This document shows, piece by piece, positions 1 through 8,473 of a DNA stretch of 64,000 nt. How positions within the stretch are numbered: the stretch's first letter is position 1; every line of letters starts with the position of its first letter. The stretch lies in NCBI RefSeq assembly GCF_030908245.1, contig NZ_JAVFJJ010000006.1:162542-226541 (forward strand), written 5' to 3'. The DNA is from Sinomonas sp. ASV322 (lineage in GTDB: Bacteria; Actinomycetota; Actinomycetes; Actinomycetales; Micrococcaceae). The position numbers were made by a program, and so were the translations under genes. The notes under the pieces are model-generated. The model was not told the DNA's origin and did not search any database. It worked only from the letters and a program-made list of their open reading frames with translations.

Positions 1-338
1 CCGGTGACACACGCCGTGATCGCGACGACGGTCGGCCGATTGAGCGTGATCCCCTGATCCTTCGAGTTGACCACGGTCGTGATGACGAGCGCGATCGCGC
101 CGATCGGCTGCACCACGGTGAGCGGTGCCGAGATGAGCGCCGTCATGTTGCACACCATGCCGAGCGCCAGCAGCAGGAGCCCCAAGAGCCACCGCGGATT
201 CCGCAGGAGCCGGAGGAATCCGCTCGAGTTGACCCCGAGGCCGCCGGTATCGAACTTCACGGCGCTGCCTTGGCGCTGGGCACCGAGCGCGAGGAAGAGG
301 GCGCCGAGCAGTGCGAGGACGACGGCGAACCACACCAT
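1..338 (-). CDS. DMT-family transporter, N-terminal part (cut by window edge)
   Basis: The first 112 codons of an integral membrane protein are present and the rest lies outside the window. The N-terminus MVWFAVVLALLGALFLALG is a transmembrane helix, followed by a polar stretch and two more hydrophobic segments (LLGLLLLALGMV, and a third around APLTVVQPIGAIALVI). The VQPIGAIALVI pattern is typical of DMT/NIPA-like permeases in actinobacteria; the substrate cannot be told. The ATG start overlaps the stop of the upstream phosphatidyltransferase gene (TGATG), so the two are probably translationally coupled. The frame was read by hand because the gene is truncated. Family assignment is moderate, and an undefined multi-helix membrane protein is the alternative. 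Confidence 0.6.
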   Translation of the reverse strand, partial: MVWFAVVLALLGALFLALGAQRQGSAVKFDTGGLGVNSSGFLRLLRNPRWLLGLLLLALGMVCNMTALISAPLTVVQPIGAIALVITTVVNSKDQGITLNRPTVVAITACVT

Positions 339-1051
339 CAGTGCCTCACCTCGCCGGGGCCGCCAGCGTCCGGGCCGCCTGAGTCCGGGCTGCCTGAGTG
401 AGGGCCGCCTGAGTCCGGGCCCGGATCCGAGTTACCGGCTCTGCGCCCGCTGCGGACCCCGCGGCCCTTGCGGACGATCGCCCAGAAGTAGTTGTAGCCC
501 GCGATCCAGTGGCCAGCGAGCCCTAGCGCAAGGCAGGTCCACGCGAGCGCGAGATAGACCCCCGAACCGGGGATGGGAAGCTTCGAGAGGACGAGCAGCG
601 GAGTGCCGATGAGGAGGAACGCCGTGCGGAGCTTGCCGATGCGGCTCACCGGAAGGTCCGGGTGGCTGCGGAAGTAGAAGAGCGACGTGATGCCGAGCAC
701 GACGTCGGGCACGACGAACGCCGCGAGGTACCACCATTGGACGACCCCCGCGAGGACAAGTGTCAGCGCGACCGCCATGAGGGCGAGCCGATCCGCGGCG
801 GGGTCGAGGACGCGACCGAGCTTGGACGTCTGGTCGAAGCGCCGTGCAACGTAGCCGTCGACCCAGTCGGTTCCGCCCATGATGCCCAGCACGACGACCG
901 CCCACGCGTATTCACGCGGCCCCAGGACGAGCCACATGAAGAGCGGCACGCCCATGAAGCGGACGACCGTGAGGACGTTCGGAACCGTGAGCACTCGGTC
1001 GTGATGCACCGGCGGCTGCCCCGGCCGTGCACCCGCGCCGAAGACCCTCAT
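338..1051 (-). CDS. CDP-alcohol phosphatidyltransferase
   Basis: This membrane enzyme (237 aa) transfers a phosphatidyl group from a CDP-alcohol to an alcohol acceptor in phospholipid synthesis. The family signature D-G-x2-A-R-x8-G-x3-D-x3-D is intact: D65, G66, A69, R70, G79, D83 and D87, with D62 just before. Hydrophobic segments surround it. The resemblance is closest to PgsA/cardiolipin-synthase-like members, but the acceptor cannot be assigned. The last 35 residues are a low-complexity Gly/Pro/Ser/Asp tail encoded by imperfect DNA repeats near 350-420, probably disordered. The gene lies 31 bases downstream of the holin-like gene and is coupled to the next transporter gene by a TGATG overlap. 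Confidence 0.88.
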   Translation of the reverse strand: MRVFGAGARPGQPPVHHDRVLTVPNVLTVVRFMGVPLFMWLVLGPREYAWAVVVLGIMGGTDWVDGYVARRFDQTSKLGRVLDPAADRLALMAVALTLVLAGVVQWWYLAAFVVPDVVLGITSLFYFRSHPDLPVSRIGKLRTAFLLIGTPLLVLSKLPIPGSGVYLALAWTCLALGLAGHWIAGYNYFWAIVRKGRGVRSGRRAGNSDPGPDSGGPHSGSPDSGGPDAGGPGEVRH

Positions 1052-1082
1052 CGACTCCCCCGAATGGCGGCCTTGGGTCGCC

Positions 1083-2009
1083 TCAGCTCTTCACCAGCTT
1101 GCGAAGGAAGACAGCAAACGCGGTCGCCGACACGGCAAACGCCGCAATTGGCGCCCACCGCTCCTTGACTGTTTCGCCGACGCCAGAGGCGTTCGCCGAA
1201 CCGGCGGACGACGCGCGGGCGCTGCTCCCCGCCGTCGTGCTCGCCGTTGAGCTGGACGACCCGGCGCCTGAGCCTCGGCTGCCAGCTTGCACCCTCGCGA
1301 ACGCCGCGGCACGTAGGCGGTTGAACGCCTGGGCCGCATCGTCGGCGAGGGCTTCGGCCTGGCGCTTGACGTCGAGCTCTTCGACGAGGTCGTCGCGGAC
1401 GTCGAGGATGTGCTCGCGCCGCTTGGCAATGCGCTCGCGCAGCTCGGCCTCGCTCGGCGTCGGGGGCTTGATGCGCCCGTGCGCACGGTCCTCCGCTGCC
1501 TTCTCCATCTTGGCTTTGGCCTCCGCGGCCTCCTTGGCCGCCTTCGCACGCTTGTACTGGATGGTCGAGGGGTCGAGGACACGCGGATCGAAGTTCCGAC
1601 CCTCCGTGATGACCCCGAGATCGTGCCGGATGCCGCGGATCGCGTCCGCCGGGATGAGCGGCATGGCCTTCTTGACGCGGCCGAGGCCGATGAGGACGGC
1701 GATGAGCAGGATGATGAGGCACGCGGCGCCGACTACGAGAGCGGCGAGCCAGCCCGGCATGACCGTCGCGAGCCCGAGGATCGCCGCTACCACGAGCGCG
1801 ATCACGAGGAAGCCGAGGAAGACGAGCGCGACGACGAAGAGCGCTGCACCGATTCCGGCCTGAACGCCGCGGTCCTTGAGCTCGTACTTGGCGAGGGAGA
1901 TCTCGTCGTTGAGCTGCCTCGGCGCCAGTCGGGCCGCCTGGCCGACGAGATCTGGCAGGGCGGCAAGGCGCGGGCGCCTCCCCGCCGGCGAGCTGTGGCG
2001 ACCACTCAT
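1083..2009 (-). CDS. Holin-superfamily (PF07332) / DUF3618-type membrane protein
   Basis: This is a 308-aa protein. Its first half has a short amphipathic region (QLNDEISLAKYELKDR) followed by two transmembrane helices, the pattern of the actinobacterial phage-holin-like family PF07332, which is chromosomal and not evidence of a prophage. The second half has the DUF3618-like motif SEAELRERIAKRREHI, an Ala/Lys-rich coiled-coil stretch before it, a Ser/Ala linker and a C-terminal hydrophobic helix. I chose the ATG at 2009 (MSGRHSS) because an AAGGGG-like ribosome site precedes it. The longer reading frame upstream is Pro-rich translation of the repeat array at 2121-2260 and looks non-coding. 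Its role is unknown, perhaps envelope-associated. Confidence 0.8.
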   Translation of the reverse strand: MSGRHSSPAGRRPRLAALPDLVGQAARLAPRQLNDEISLAKYELKDRGVQAGIGAALFVVALVFLGFLVIALVVAAILGLATVMPGWLAALVVGAACLIILLIAVLIGLGRVKKAMPLIPADAIRGIRHDLGVITEGRNFDPRVLDPSTIQYKRAKAAKEAAEAKAKMEKAAEDRAHGRIKPPTPSEAELRERIAKRREHILDVRDDLVEELDVKRQAEALADDAAQAFNRLRAAAFARVQAGSRGSGAGSSSSTASTTAGSSARASSAGSANASGVGETVKERWAPIAAFAVSATAFAVFLRKLVKS

Positions 2010-2120
2010 CGCTGGGCCCCTTCCCCTTCTGGCCAGATTGCTGGGCGGGACCGCGCGGCGGTCCGTCACCAAAGCTACCATTGACCCCCGCCATTCCGGG
2101 CCAATGAACGCAGGGTGGGG

Positions 2121-2260
2121 CGGCGGGAGAAGCCAGCTGGGGCGGTGGGAGAAGCCAGCCGGGGCGGCGGGAGCAACCAGCCGGCGCGGGGGGAGGAACC
2201 AGCTCGGGTGGTGGGAGAAGCCAGCCGGGGTGACGGGAGCAACCAGCTCGGGTGGTGGGC
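2121..2260. repeat. Tandem array, six 22-bp units plus a partial one
   Basis: Six consecutive 22-base units start at 2121, 2143, 2165, 2187, 2209 and 2231, with a partial seventh at 2253. The core is GGGAGAAGCCAGC, with CCAGC followed by GGGG or CGGG, and units differ at a few positions. There are no unique spacers, so this is not a CRISPR array. It lies just upstream of the holin-like gene and directly after the stop of the 2268-2678 gene. Confidence 0.85.
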
Positions 2261-2267
2261 GGCGCAC

Positions 2268-2678
2268 TCAGCCGATGGCGCCGAACGCGGCCTCAGCGAC
2301 GAGGAACTGCTCGGCGGACGCGACGGCGGCGGCAAACGCGTCGACATCGGTCGTCGAGCCCCGGGGGCCGCGCGGCTGCCATTCGTGGCGCGCGGACAGG
2401 ACCGGTTCGAGACCGTCGCCGGGCGGCGCGTAGTAGATCGCGAATCGCTGGACGGGCCATGCCGCGGGAGTCTCGGGCGCTACGAGGATCGCCGACTTGG
2501 CGGAGTAGTTGATCCACTGGGCGATAGGACGCCGATGGTCCCGGACAAACATGCCGTCGGCGTAGTGCTCGGCTGACCCTTCACCGTAGATCCGCTCGTA
2601 CCGTACACGCCAGATCGTCAGCAGCGGACCCTCGTAGCGGGTCCATCCGGCAGGCAAAGCGACCTTCCGCGCGCCCAT
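2268..2678 (-). CDS. Hypothetical protein, 136 aa
   Basis: I do not recognise this protein. It starts at an ATG (MGARKVALPAGW), has no signal peptide or membrane segment, and is rich in aromatic residues (WTRYEG, WINYSAKSA, RFAIYYAPPGDGLEP), which suggests a compact soluble fold. Base and codon use match the flanking host genes. It lies just downstream of two tRNA-Asn genes on the same strand, and its stop is next to the 22-bp array. The uninterrupted frame and biased third codon positions support coding. No function can be given. Confidence 0.7.
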   Translation of the reverse strand: MGARKVALPAGWTRYEGPLLTIWRVRYERIYGEGSAEHYADGMFVRDHRRPIAQWINYSAKSAILVAPETPAAWPVQRFAIYYAPPGDGLEPVLSARHEWQPRGPRGSTTDVDAFAAAVASAEQFLVAEAAFGAIG

Positions 2679-2700
2679 GGATCCATGATATTCCGGGACG

Positions 2701-2776
2701 TGGCTCCCCCGACTGGACTCGAACCAGTAACCCTTCGATTAACAGTCGAATGCTCTGCCAATTGAGCTACGGGGGA
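2701..2776 (-). tRNA. tRNA-Asn(GTT), CCA encoded
   Basis: Read on the minus strand, the acceptor stem pairs TCCCCCG with CGGGGGA. The anticodon loop CTGTTAA has anticodon GTT between TTCGA and TCGAA stems, and the T-arm contains GGTTCGAGTCC. The discriminator G is followed by an encoded CCA (2701-2703). The 73-nt body is identical to the second copy at 2816-2888. Confidence 0.95.
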
Positions 2777-2815
2777 ATGGCGCCACCCATCCGATGAGGG
2801 TACGGGGGCTCCAAG

Positions 2816-2888
2816 CTCCCCCGACTGGACTCGAACCAGTAACCCTTCGATTAACAGTCGAATGCTCTGCCAATTGAGCTACGGGGGA
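2816..2888 (-). tRNA. tRNA-Asn(GTT), CCA not encoded
   Basis: The 73-nt body is identical to the copy at 2704-2776, with anticodon GTT in loop CTGTTAA. After discriminator G the genome reads CTT rather than CCA, so the 3' end must be completed enzymatically. The two genes are 39 bases apart, presumably a recent tandem duplication and possibly one transcript. Confidence 0.95.
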
Positions 2889-2962
2889 ATGCGCAACGCG
2901 GTCCAGATTAGCAGGGAGCCGGGCCGGATACGAAATCAGGGACCGTTCTGCCGATTCCCGTC

Positions 2963-4843
2963 TCAGTCCCGATGCCGGAGCTCGCGCCGACGCAGCTCGA
3001 GCGCCATGAGCTCGCGGTTGAGCCGCTGATGTTCCTCGGGCGGGGCCGTCGCGTCGAGACGCTGCAGCTGCCCCATGAGCTCGGCCTTGCGATGCGTGAT
3101 CTGAAGTTCGAAGAGGCCCGCGAGGATGTCGCGGCAGTAGCGCTCGAGGGAATCCTGCGTCGAGGCCGGAAGCGGCGTGACGGCAAGTTCGGACAGGAGA
3201 TGCCGCAAGGGTTCTGGCGCTTCATCCCGGACTCTCTCGATCCATGCGGCGTGGCCCTCGGCCCCGCGTCCGAGACGGCCTGCGGCGACGATGGCGGCGT
3301 GGAGCGCCTGGTACGCGGGGGCGGTGAAGTGTGCCTCGCCGAAATGCCGCCACGCGTCGTCGTCGAGCGTCGCAGGGTGTTGGAGGACGACTTCGAGCGC
3401 CTGCCGCTCCATCATCGCTACGGGATCGCGTGGATCGGGGCGGTCGCTGCGCATCCCGGGCGACGGCGCGTCCGCCTGTGCCGGCTGCGCCGCCCCGGCG
3501 CCCGACCCGGCCTGCGGCAGCCGCCTGCTCGCCGCTCCGACGGCCCTCGCGACGTCGTCCGGTGACATCCCGAGCCACTTCGCGAGCTCGCGGGCGTAGG
3601 CGGGGCGGATCGACTGGTCGCGGATCTGCGCCACGACGGGGGCCGCCTCGCGCAGCGCGGAGACCCGCCCCTCGACGGTGTTCAGGTCGTGCTTGCGCAG
3701 CGTCGCCTGGATGGCGAACTCGAAGAGCGGCCGCCTGCTCTCGATAAGCGCCTGCACGGCGGAGTCGCCGCGGTGCTGCCGGAGTTCGCACGGGTCCATG
3801 CCGCTCGGCTCGACGGCGACGAACGTCTGGGCGACGAAGCGCTGGTCCTCCTCGAAGGCCTTGAGGGCAGCCTTCTGGCCTGCCGCGTCGCCGTCAAACG
3901 TGAAGACGACCTCTCCCCCGGTGCCGTCGTCTGAGAGGAGACGCCGGGCGATCTTGATGTGGTCGCTGCCGAAGGCGGTGCCGCAGCTCGCGACCGCCGT
4001 GTCGATCCCGGAGAGATGGCAGGCCATGACGTCGGTGTAGCCCTCGACGACGACGAGCTGGCGCTTCTTCGCGATGTTCCGCTTCGCGAGGTCGATGCCG
4101 TAGAGAACCTGGGACTTCTTATAGAGCGTCGTCTCGGGCGTATTGAGGTATTTGGGTCCCTGGTCGTCGTCGAACAGCCGGCGCGCCCCGAAGCCGATGA
4201 CGTCCCCCGCGATGTCCTTGATCGGCCAGACGAGACGCCCGCGGAAACGGTCGTAGAGGCCCCGGTTTCCCTCTGAGAACATGCCCGTGAGCTTGAGCTC
4301 GTCGTCGCGGAAGCCCCGTCCCCGGAGGTGCTTGAGCAGTCCGTCCCAGCCCTGGGGGGCGAAGCCCACACCGAATCGTTCGGCCACGTCCCGGTCGAAG
4401 CCGCGTTCGAAGAGGAACTGCCGCCCGGCCGCAGCCTGCGGCGTGAGGAGCTTGTCGCGGAAGAACTCGGACGCGATCTTGTGGGCGTCGAGGAGCCGCT
4501 GACGCTTCCCGACGTCCTCGCGTCGCGGGCCAGTGCCTTCCTCGTAGTGGAGCTCGTACCCGATGCGCGCCGCGAGCTTCTCGACAGTTTCGGCGAAGCT
4601 CGAGTGATCGAGCTTCATGACGAAGCTGATCACGTCGCCGCTCTCGCCGCAGCCGAAGCAGTGGTACGTGCCGACCTGTGGGCGGACGTGGAAGGACGGC
4701 GTGCGCTCGTCATGGAACGGACAGAGGCCCTTCCACGAGCCGATGCCGGCGCTCTTGAGGGTCACGTACCCCTCGACGACTTCCCTGATGTCCGTCCGTG
4801 CGCGCACCTCGGCGATGTCTTCGGGTTTGATCAGGCCAGCCAC
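2963..4843 (-). CDS. dnaG: DNA primase DnaG
   Basis: DnaG (626 aa) makes RNA primers at the replication fork. The N-terminal CHC2 zinc finger is complete (C41, H44, C62, C65). A catalytic core follows with the TOPRIM motifs VVVEGYTDVMA and FTFDGDAAGQ, then an Ala/Pro-rich linker and a C-terminal helicase-interaction domain. Length is normal for actinobacteria. The GTG start at 4843 is preceded by AAGGTGG at suitable spacing. It follows dgt on the same strand with about 34 bases between, so primer synthesis and dNTP control genes are probably co-transcribed. Confidence 0.97.
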   Translation of the reverse strand: MAGLIKPEDIAEVRARTDIREVVEGYVTLKSAGIGSWKGLCPFHDERTPSFHVRPQVGTYHCFGCGESGDVISFVMKLDHSSFAETVEKLAARIGYELHYEEGTGPRREDVGKRQRLLDAHKIASEFFRDKLLTPQAAAGRQFLFERGFDRDVAERFGVGFAPQGWDGLLKHLRGRGFRDDELKLTGMFSEGNRGLYDRFRGRLVWPIKDIAGDVIGFGARRLFDDDQGPKYLNTPETTLYKKSQVLYGIDLAKRNIAKKRQLVVVEGYTDVMACHLSGIDTAVASCGTAFGSDHIKIARRLLSDDGTGGEVVFTFDGDAAGQKAALKAFEEDQRFVAQTFVAVEPSGMDPCELRQHRGDSAVQALIESRRPLFEFAIQATLRKHDLNTVEGRVSALREAAPVVAQIRDQSIRPAYARELAKWLGMSPDDVARAVGAASRRLPQAGSGAGAAQPAQADAPSPGMRSDRPDPRDPVAMMERQALEVVLQHPATLDDDAWRHFGEAHFTAPAYQALHAAIVAAGRLGRGAEGHAAWIERVRDEAPEPLRHLLSELAVTPLPASTQDSLERYCRDILAGLFELQITHRKAELMGQLQRLDATAPPEEHQRLNRELMALELRRRELRHRD

Positions 4844-4854
4844 GCCACCACCTT

Positions 4855-4896
4855 AGTCACCACAGGCTCGGAAGGAGTCACCACAAGCTCGGAAGG
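4855..4896. repeat. 21-bp tandem duplication spanning the dgt stop
   Basis: Two adjacent 21-base units (4855-4875 and 4876-4896) differ at one position (CACAGGCTCGG versus CACAAGCTCGG). The dgt stop codon lies in the second unit. The first unit is an almost exact copy of the same region placed in the dgt-dnaG gap, so it looks like a replication-slippage duplication. Confidence 0.8.
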
Positions 4897-6164
4897 CTCC
4901 CCACGAGGCGTTCATACCAGGCAAGGGCCGAAGCGTCTGTGAGGGAGGCGACCTGGTCGATCACCACGCGCAGCCGCGCGGCGTCGTCCGCAGCCGCGCG
5001 CCAGTCGGCGGCGAACATGGGCTCGAGGTGACGATCGCCGGTCGCACTGAGTGCCGTGACGAGGGCGTGGAGGACCTCGCGCTGGCGCTCGTAGATCGGT
5101 TGGCGGTGGTCGGTCGTCATGACGAACGTCGTCGCGAGGCCCTTCATGACGGCGATCTCCATGACCGTCTCCTCGGGCACGACCACTTGGGCCGCGTAGC
5201 GGGTGAGCGGGGCGTCGCCGAACGCCGCCCGCGTCAGGCCCAGAGCACTGTCGCAGAACCGGCCGATGAGCTGGCTGGTCATGTTCTTGAGGGCGGCCAT
5301 CGACTTGCGCGAGCCGTCGGCTTCGAGGACCCACACTGGGGTGGCCTCGAGGCGCGCTAGGGCCGCGTCGATCTCCTCGGGGCCGCTGTGCGGGAGGTAC
5401 CACTGCTGCGTGTAGCCGACGACGCGCGCGCGGTGGTCCGGGTTCGCCATCCACCGAAGCTGGAACTTGCCGGCGACGATCGCGTCCTCGACGTCGTGGA
5501 CCGAGTACGCGATGTCGTCGGAAAGGTCCATGATCTGGGCTTCGAGGCAGCTCTGCCCGGCTGGGGCGCCTTCGCGGATCCACTCGAAGATCGCGAGATC
5601 GTCCTCGTAGGCGCCGAACTTGCTCGTCCGCTGCCCGTGCACGAGCGGCGCGTCCGGCGCCGTCCAGGGATATTTGCACGCCGCATCGAGGCTCGCGCGC
5701 GTGAGATTGAGGCCCGCGGGGCGCCCGTCGGCATCGAGGACCTTCGGCTCGAGCCGGGTGAGGAGTCGCAGTGTCTGCGCGTTGCCCTCGAAGCCGCCGA
5801 TGCGGTGGGCAATCTCGTTGAGAGCGCTCTCCCCGTTGTGGCCGAACGGAGGGTGGCCTAGGTCGTGGCTCAGGCACGCAGCGTCCACGACGTCCGGGTC
5901 GCACCCGAGGACGCGGCCCAGCTCCCGGCCCACTTGGGCCACCTCGAGCGAATGCGTGAGCCGGGTGCGCACGAAGTCGTCGGTGTCCGGCGCGACGACC
6001 TGGGTCTTCGCCCCGAGGCGCCGAAGGGCCGACGAGTGCAGCACGCGCGCGCGATCGCGCTCGAAGTCGCTGCGGTAGCTCTTCTTGGGCGGTTCCGCGA
6101 CCCACCGTCGGCTGTCCTCGGCCGTGTAGTGGCCGTTCCTTCGTGCCTCTGGTGCCTCAGCCAC
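4878..6164 (-). CDS. dgt: dGTP triphosphohydrolase-like protein
   Basis: This HD-superfamily enzyme (428 aa) cleaves dGTP or other dNTPs to the nucleoside and triphosphate, trimming dNTP pools. Metal ligands typical of the family are present: H70 in RLTHSLEVAQ, H99-D100 in SHDLGHPPFGHNGE, and a later Asp in MDLSDDIAYSVHD. I place the start at the GTG of 6164 (VAEAPEARRNGHY), which overlaps the dusB stop by eight bases. The open frame extends 52 codons further upstream, but that part overlaps dusB and is Pro/Arg-rich shadow. It is followed closely by dnaG. Substrate preference is inferred from family only. Confidence 0.92.
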   Translation of the reverse strand: MAEAPEARRNGHYTAEDSRRWVAEPPKKSYRSDFERDRARVLHSSALRRLGAKTQVVAPDTDDFVRTRLTHSLEVAQVGRELGRVLGCDPDVVDAACLSHDLGHPPFGHNGESALNEIAHRIGGFEGNAQTLRLLTRLEPKVLDADGRPAGLNLTRASLDAACKYPWTAPDAPLVHGQRTSKFGAYEDDLAIFEWIREGAPAGQSCLEAQIMDLSDDIAYSVHDVEDAIVAGKFQLRWMANPDHRARVVGYTQQWYLPHSGPEEIDAALARLEATPVWVLEADGSRKSMAALKNMTSQLIGRFCDSALGLTRAAFGDAPLTRYAAQVVVPEETVMEIAVMKGLATTFVMTTDHRQPIYERQREVLHALVTALSATGDRHLEPMFAADWRAAADDAARLRVVIDQVASLTDASALAWYERLVGSLPSLW

Positions 6165-7374
6165 CGGACACGTCCAGTTCGGCGGCGGCGATGTCCCGGG
6201 TCTGGTCGGCATCCATCGCGCGGCTTTCGAGCCAGCGGTGCGGGAGCGCGGGACGCTTGGGAGTTCCCGCACGCCCTCGCGGGCCCTCGGCGTCCGCACC
6301 GGGATAGGTCGCGGCGGCATCGAGCTCGCCGAGCAGTTCGCGGAGGACGGCGAGGGTCGGGACCTGGGCGAGCTTCGCCCTCAGTTCACCGCCCACTGTG
6401 TACCCCTTGAAGTACCACGCAACGTGCTTGCGGATGTCGCGAAGCGCCTTGCCCTCGTCCTCGAAGTAGTCCACGAGGAGCTCGGCGTGCCGATAGAACG
6501 CCTCCGCGACGTCGCGGAGCCCCGGCTTGATGCGTTCCTCACGGCCGTGGAACGCGGCTTGGAGGTCGCCGAAGAGCCACGGCCGCCCCTGGCACCCTCG
6601 GCCGACGACGACGCCGTCGACGCAGGTCTGCTGGACCATGCGGATCGCGTCCTCCGCGCTCCAGATGTCCCCGTTGCCCAGGACCGGGATATCGGGCAGC
6701 GCTTCGCGCAAGCGGGCTATCGCGTCCCAGTCGGCCGTCCCCGAGTAGAACTGGGCACACGTGCGGCCATGGAGCGCGACGGCGGCCACGCCGGCGTCGC
6801 GCGCGATGCGACCAGCGTCGAGATACGTCAGATGGTCATCGTCGATGCCTTTGCGCATCTTGATGGTGAGCGGGACGTCTCCGCGCTGCGCCTCGCGGAC
6901 CGCTGTCGTGACGATGGATGTGAACAGATCCGTTTTCCACGGGAGCGCTGAGCCGCCGCCGCGCTTCGTGACCTTCGGCACGGGGCAGCCGAAGTTGAGG
7001 TCGATGTGGTCGGCTCGATCCTCCTCGACGAGCATGCGCACGGCGCGGCCCACCGTCACCGGGTCCACGCCGTACAGCTGGACCGAGCGGACCTTCTCGT
7101 CGTCGTCGTGCGAAATGATGCGAAGCGACTCGGGGTGCCGCTCGACGAGTGCGCGCGACGTGACCATCTCGGCAACGTAGAGGCCTCCGCCGAACTCTCG
7201 GCACAGCCGGCGGAACGCCTTGTTCGTGATGCCTGCCATGGGCGCGAGGACGACCGGGGTGTCGATTGTGAGTCGGCCGAGCTTGAGCGGAGGCAGCTCG
7301 AGCTTGGGTGGGGCCGCCGCGGCGTCGGAATGCGCCGCAGGGGACTCGGCGGGGGCGATGGGCACAGCAGTCAC
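6157..7374 (-). CDS. dusB: tRNA-dihydrouridine synthase DusB
   Basis: This FMN enzyme (405 aa) reduces uridine to dihydrouridine in tRNA. After a Pro/Ala-rich N-terminus, the TIM-barrel carries LAPMAGITNKAFR (residues 43-55), the catalytic C130 in DLNFGCPVPK followed by KRGGGSAL, and ALHGRTCAQFYSG. The C-terminus has the usual helical domain (VAWYFKGY). The GTG start at 7374 overlaps the stop of the upstream unknown gene (GTGA), so translation is probably coupled. It also overlaps the proposed dgt start. The assignment is firm; the exact uridine positions modified are not known from sequence. Confidence 0.96.
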   Translation of the reverse strand: MTAVPIAPAESPAAHSDAAAAPPKLELPPLKLGRLTIDTPVVLAPMAGITNKAFRRLCREFGGGLYVAEMVTSRALVERHPESLRIISHDDDEKVRSVQLYGVDPVTVGRAVRMLVEEDRADHIDLNFGCPVPKVTKRGGGSALPWKTDLFTSIVTTAVREAQRGDVPLTIKMRKGIDDDHLTYLDAGRIARDAGVAAVALHGRTCAQFYSGTADWDAIARLREALPDIPVLGNGDIWSAEDAIRMVQQTCVDGVVVGRGCQGRPWLFGDLQAAFHGREERIKPGLRDVAEAFYRHAELLVDYFEDEGKALRDIRKHVAWYFKGYTVGGELRAKLAQVPTLAVLRELLGELDAAATYPGADAEGPRGRAGTPKRPALPHRWLESRAMDADQTRDIAAAELDVSGG

Positions 7375-8381
7375 CCGTCCATTGTGTCAAAGTCGGGGTG
7401 CTTCCCCCGCGCACTGCCCCGATCGAGCTGGGATCTCGCGGCTACGAGCGCCTCGCTGACGGCGGGCGGAAGGGACAGTCTCTCGCCGTCGAGGCCCGCC
7501 GCGGCCGCTGGCAGGACGTCCTCCCCCAGCCGCCACCAGAAGAGTGCGCCGCTCAGGGGTGCGACCTCGCCCTCGCCGAGGATGTCCACGAGACTGAGCA
7601 TCCGCTCGACGTCGTCGAACGTTGTCGAGTCGCCCACGAGCTGAAGGCCCAGCATGCGATGCGCGGGGACGCAGAACAGGGCGCCGAGGGGCCCGACGTC
7701 GATTCCGAGCGTCTCGACGAGCCGCTCGGGATACCCCAGCCAGGCGGCCTGGCGCGGAGGCTCGCCCTCGAAGACGACGGTGCTCGATCCGTTCGGAGCC
7801 GTGTAGACCGTGGGGTCGCCTAGGCCCGCCGCGACGAGATTGGCCTCCGCCGAGCGCCACGCCTCCTCGATGCCCCCGACCTTGGCGAGATGGATGTCGG
7901 CGAGGAAGGCCGACGCCTGCTCGTGTCGAACCGCTACGAGGAGAGGCATCCCACCCACGCGGCGCGAATACGTGTAGTCCTCGGCGAGCAGCTCGTCCGG
8001 GATGCGCCCCGGCGCAGAAAACCGCGGGAACAGTCCTTTGTGGAGCTGGGCCTTGTCCAGGTGCGGAGGAGCGGCGAGCGCGCTCGCGATGAGCCGGCCG
8101 ACGACGTCGGCGGCCAGCGCTCCCCATTGGCCCTTGGGCACCCGCGCGGCCTCGCGGGAGATCGTCGAGAATCCCAGGATCGCCCCAGGACTCGTGAACG
8201 GTCCTCCCGTGACGACGATGTGGCTCCCGCGGTCCCACGCACGGTAGCCGAGCGTCTGGACTGCCTCGACGCAGTGAGCGCGGAGTGCTTCGGCCTGCCG
8301 AACCGTGAAGCCCGGGATGAACCGGTCGGCCTCGTCGAGGCTCTCCGTGCGCGAATGCCTGAGGCGTGCAGCCTTGCCCAT
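7371..8381 (-). CDS. Hypothetical protein, 336 aa, coupled to dusB
   Basis: I do not recognise the family. The protein is soluble-looking with no signal peptide. Visible patches include FIPGFTVRQAEALRAHC, HIVVTGGPFTSPGAILG, DYTYSRRVGGMPLLVAVRH and SGALFWWRLGEDVLPAA. I chose the ATG at 8381 (MGKAARLRHS), which has a strong GGGGGA site five to six bases upstream. An in-frame start at 8477 overlaps the stop of the preceding membrane gene (ATGA) and would add 32 Arg/Pro-rich residues, so it remains possible. The stop overlaps the dusB start by four bases, which argues for expression together with dusB. No function is proposed. Confidence 0.7.
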   Translation of the reverse strand: MGKAARLRHSRTESLDEADRFIPGFTVRQAEALRAHCVEAVQTLGYRAWDRGSHIVVTGGPFTSPGAILGFSTISREAARVPKGQWGALAADVVGRLIASALAAPPHLDKAQLHKGLFPRFSAPGRIPDELLAEDYTYSRRVGGMPLLVAVRHEQASAFLADIHLAKVGGIEEAWRSAEANLVAAGLGDPTVYTAPNGSSTVVFEGEPPRQAAWLGYPERLVETLGIDVGPLGALFCVPAHRMLGLQLVGDSTTFDDVERMLSLVDILGEGEVAPLSGALFWWRLGEDVLPAAAAGLDGERLSLPPAVSEALVAARSQLDRGSARGKHPDFDTMDG

Positions 8382-8473
8382 GTGATCCCCCATATTCATG
8401 TGTGTGCGAGTTTCCGACGCTACCGGAGCCATCGCAGGTCGGGGAGGCGCTCGTCGTCGTATGTGGATAACTC

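Noticed and set aside
1083..2009. Prophage holin
   Set aside because: PF07332 proteins are chromosomal in most actinobacteria, and no phage genes are nearby.
2121..2260. CRISPR array or coding extension of the holin-like gene
   Set aside because: There are no spacers, and the translated extension is low-complexity Pro/Ser/Trp with a better ribosome site at 2009.
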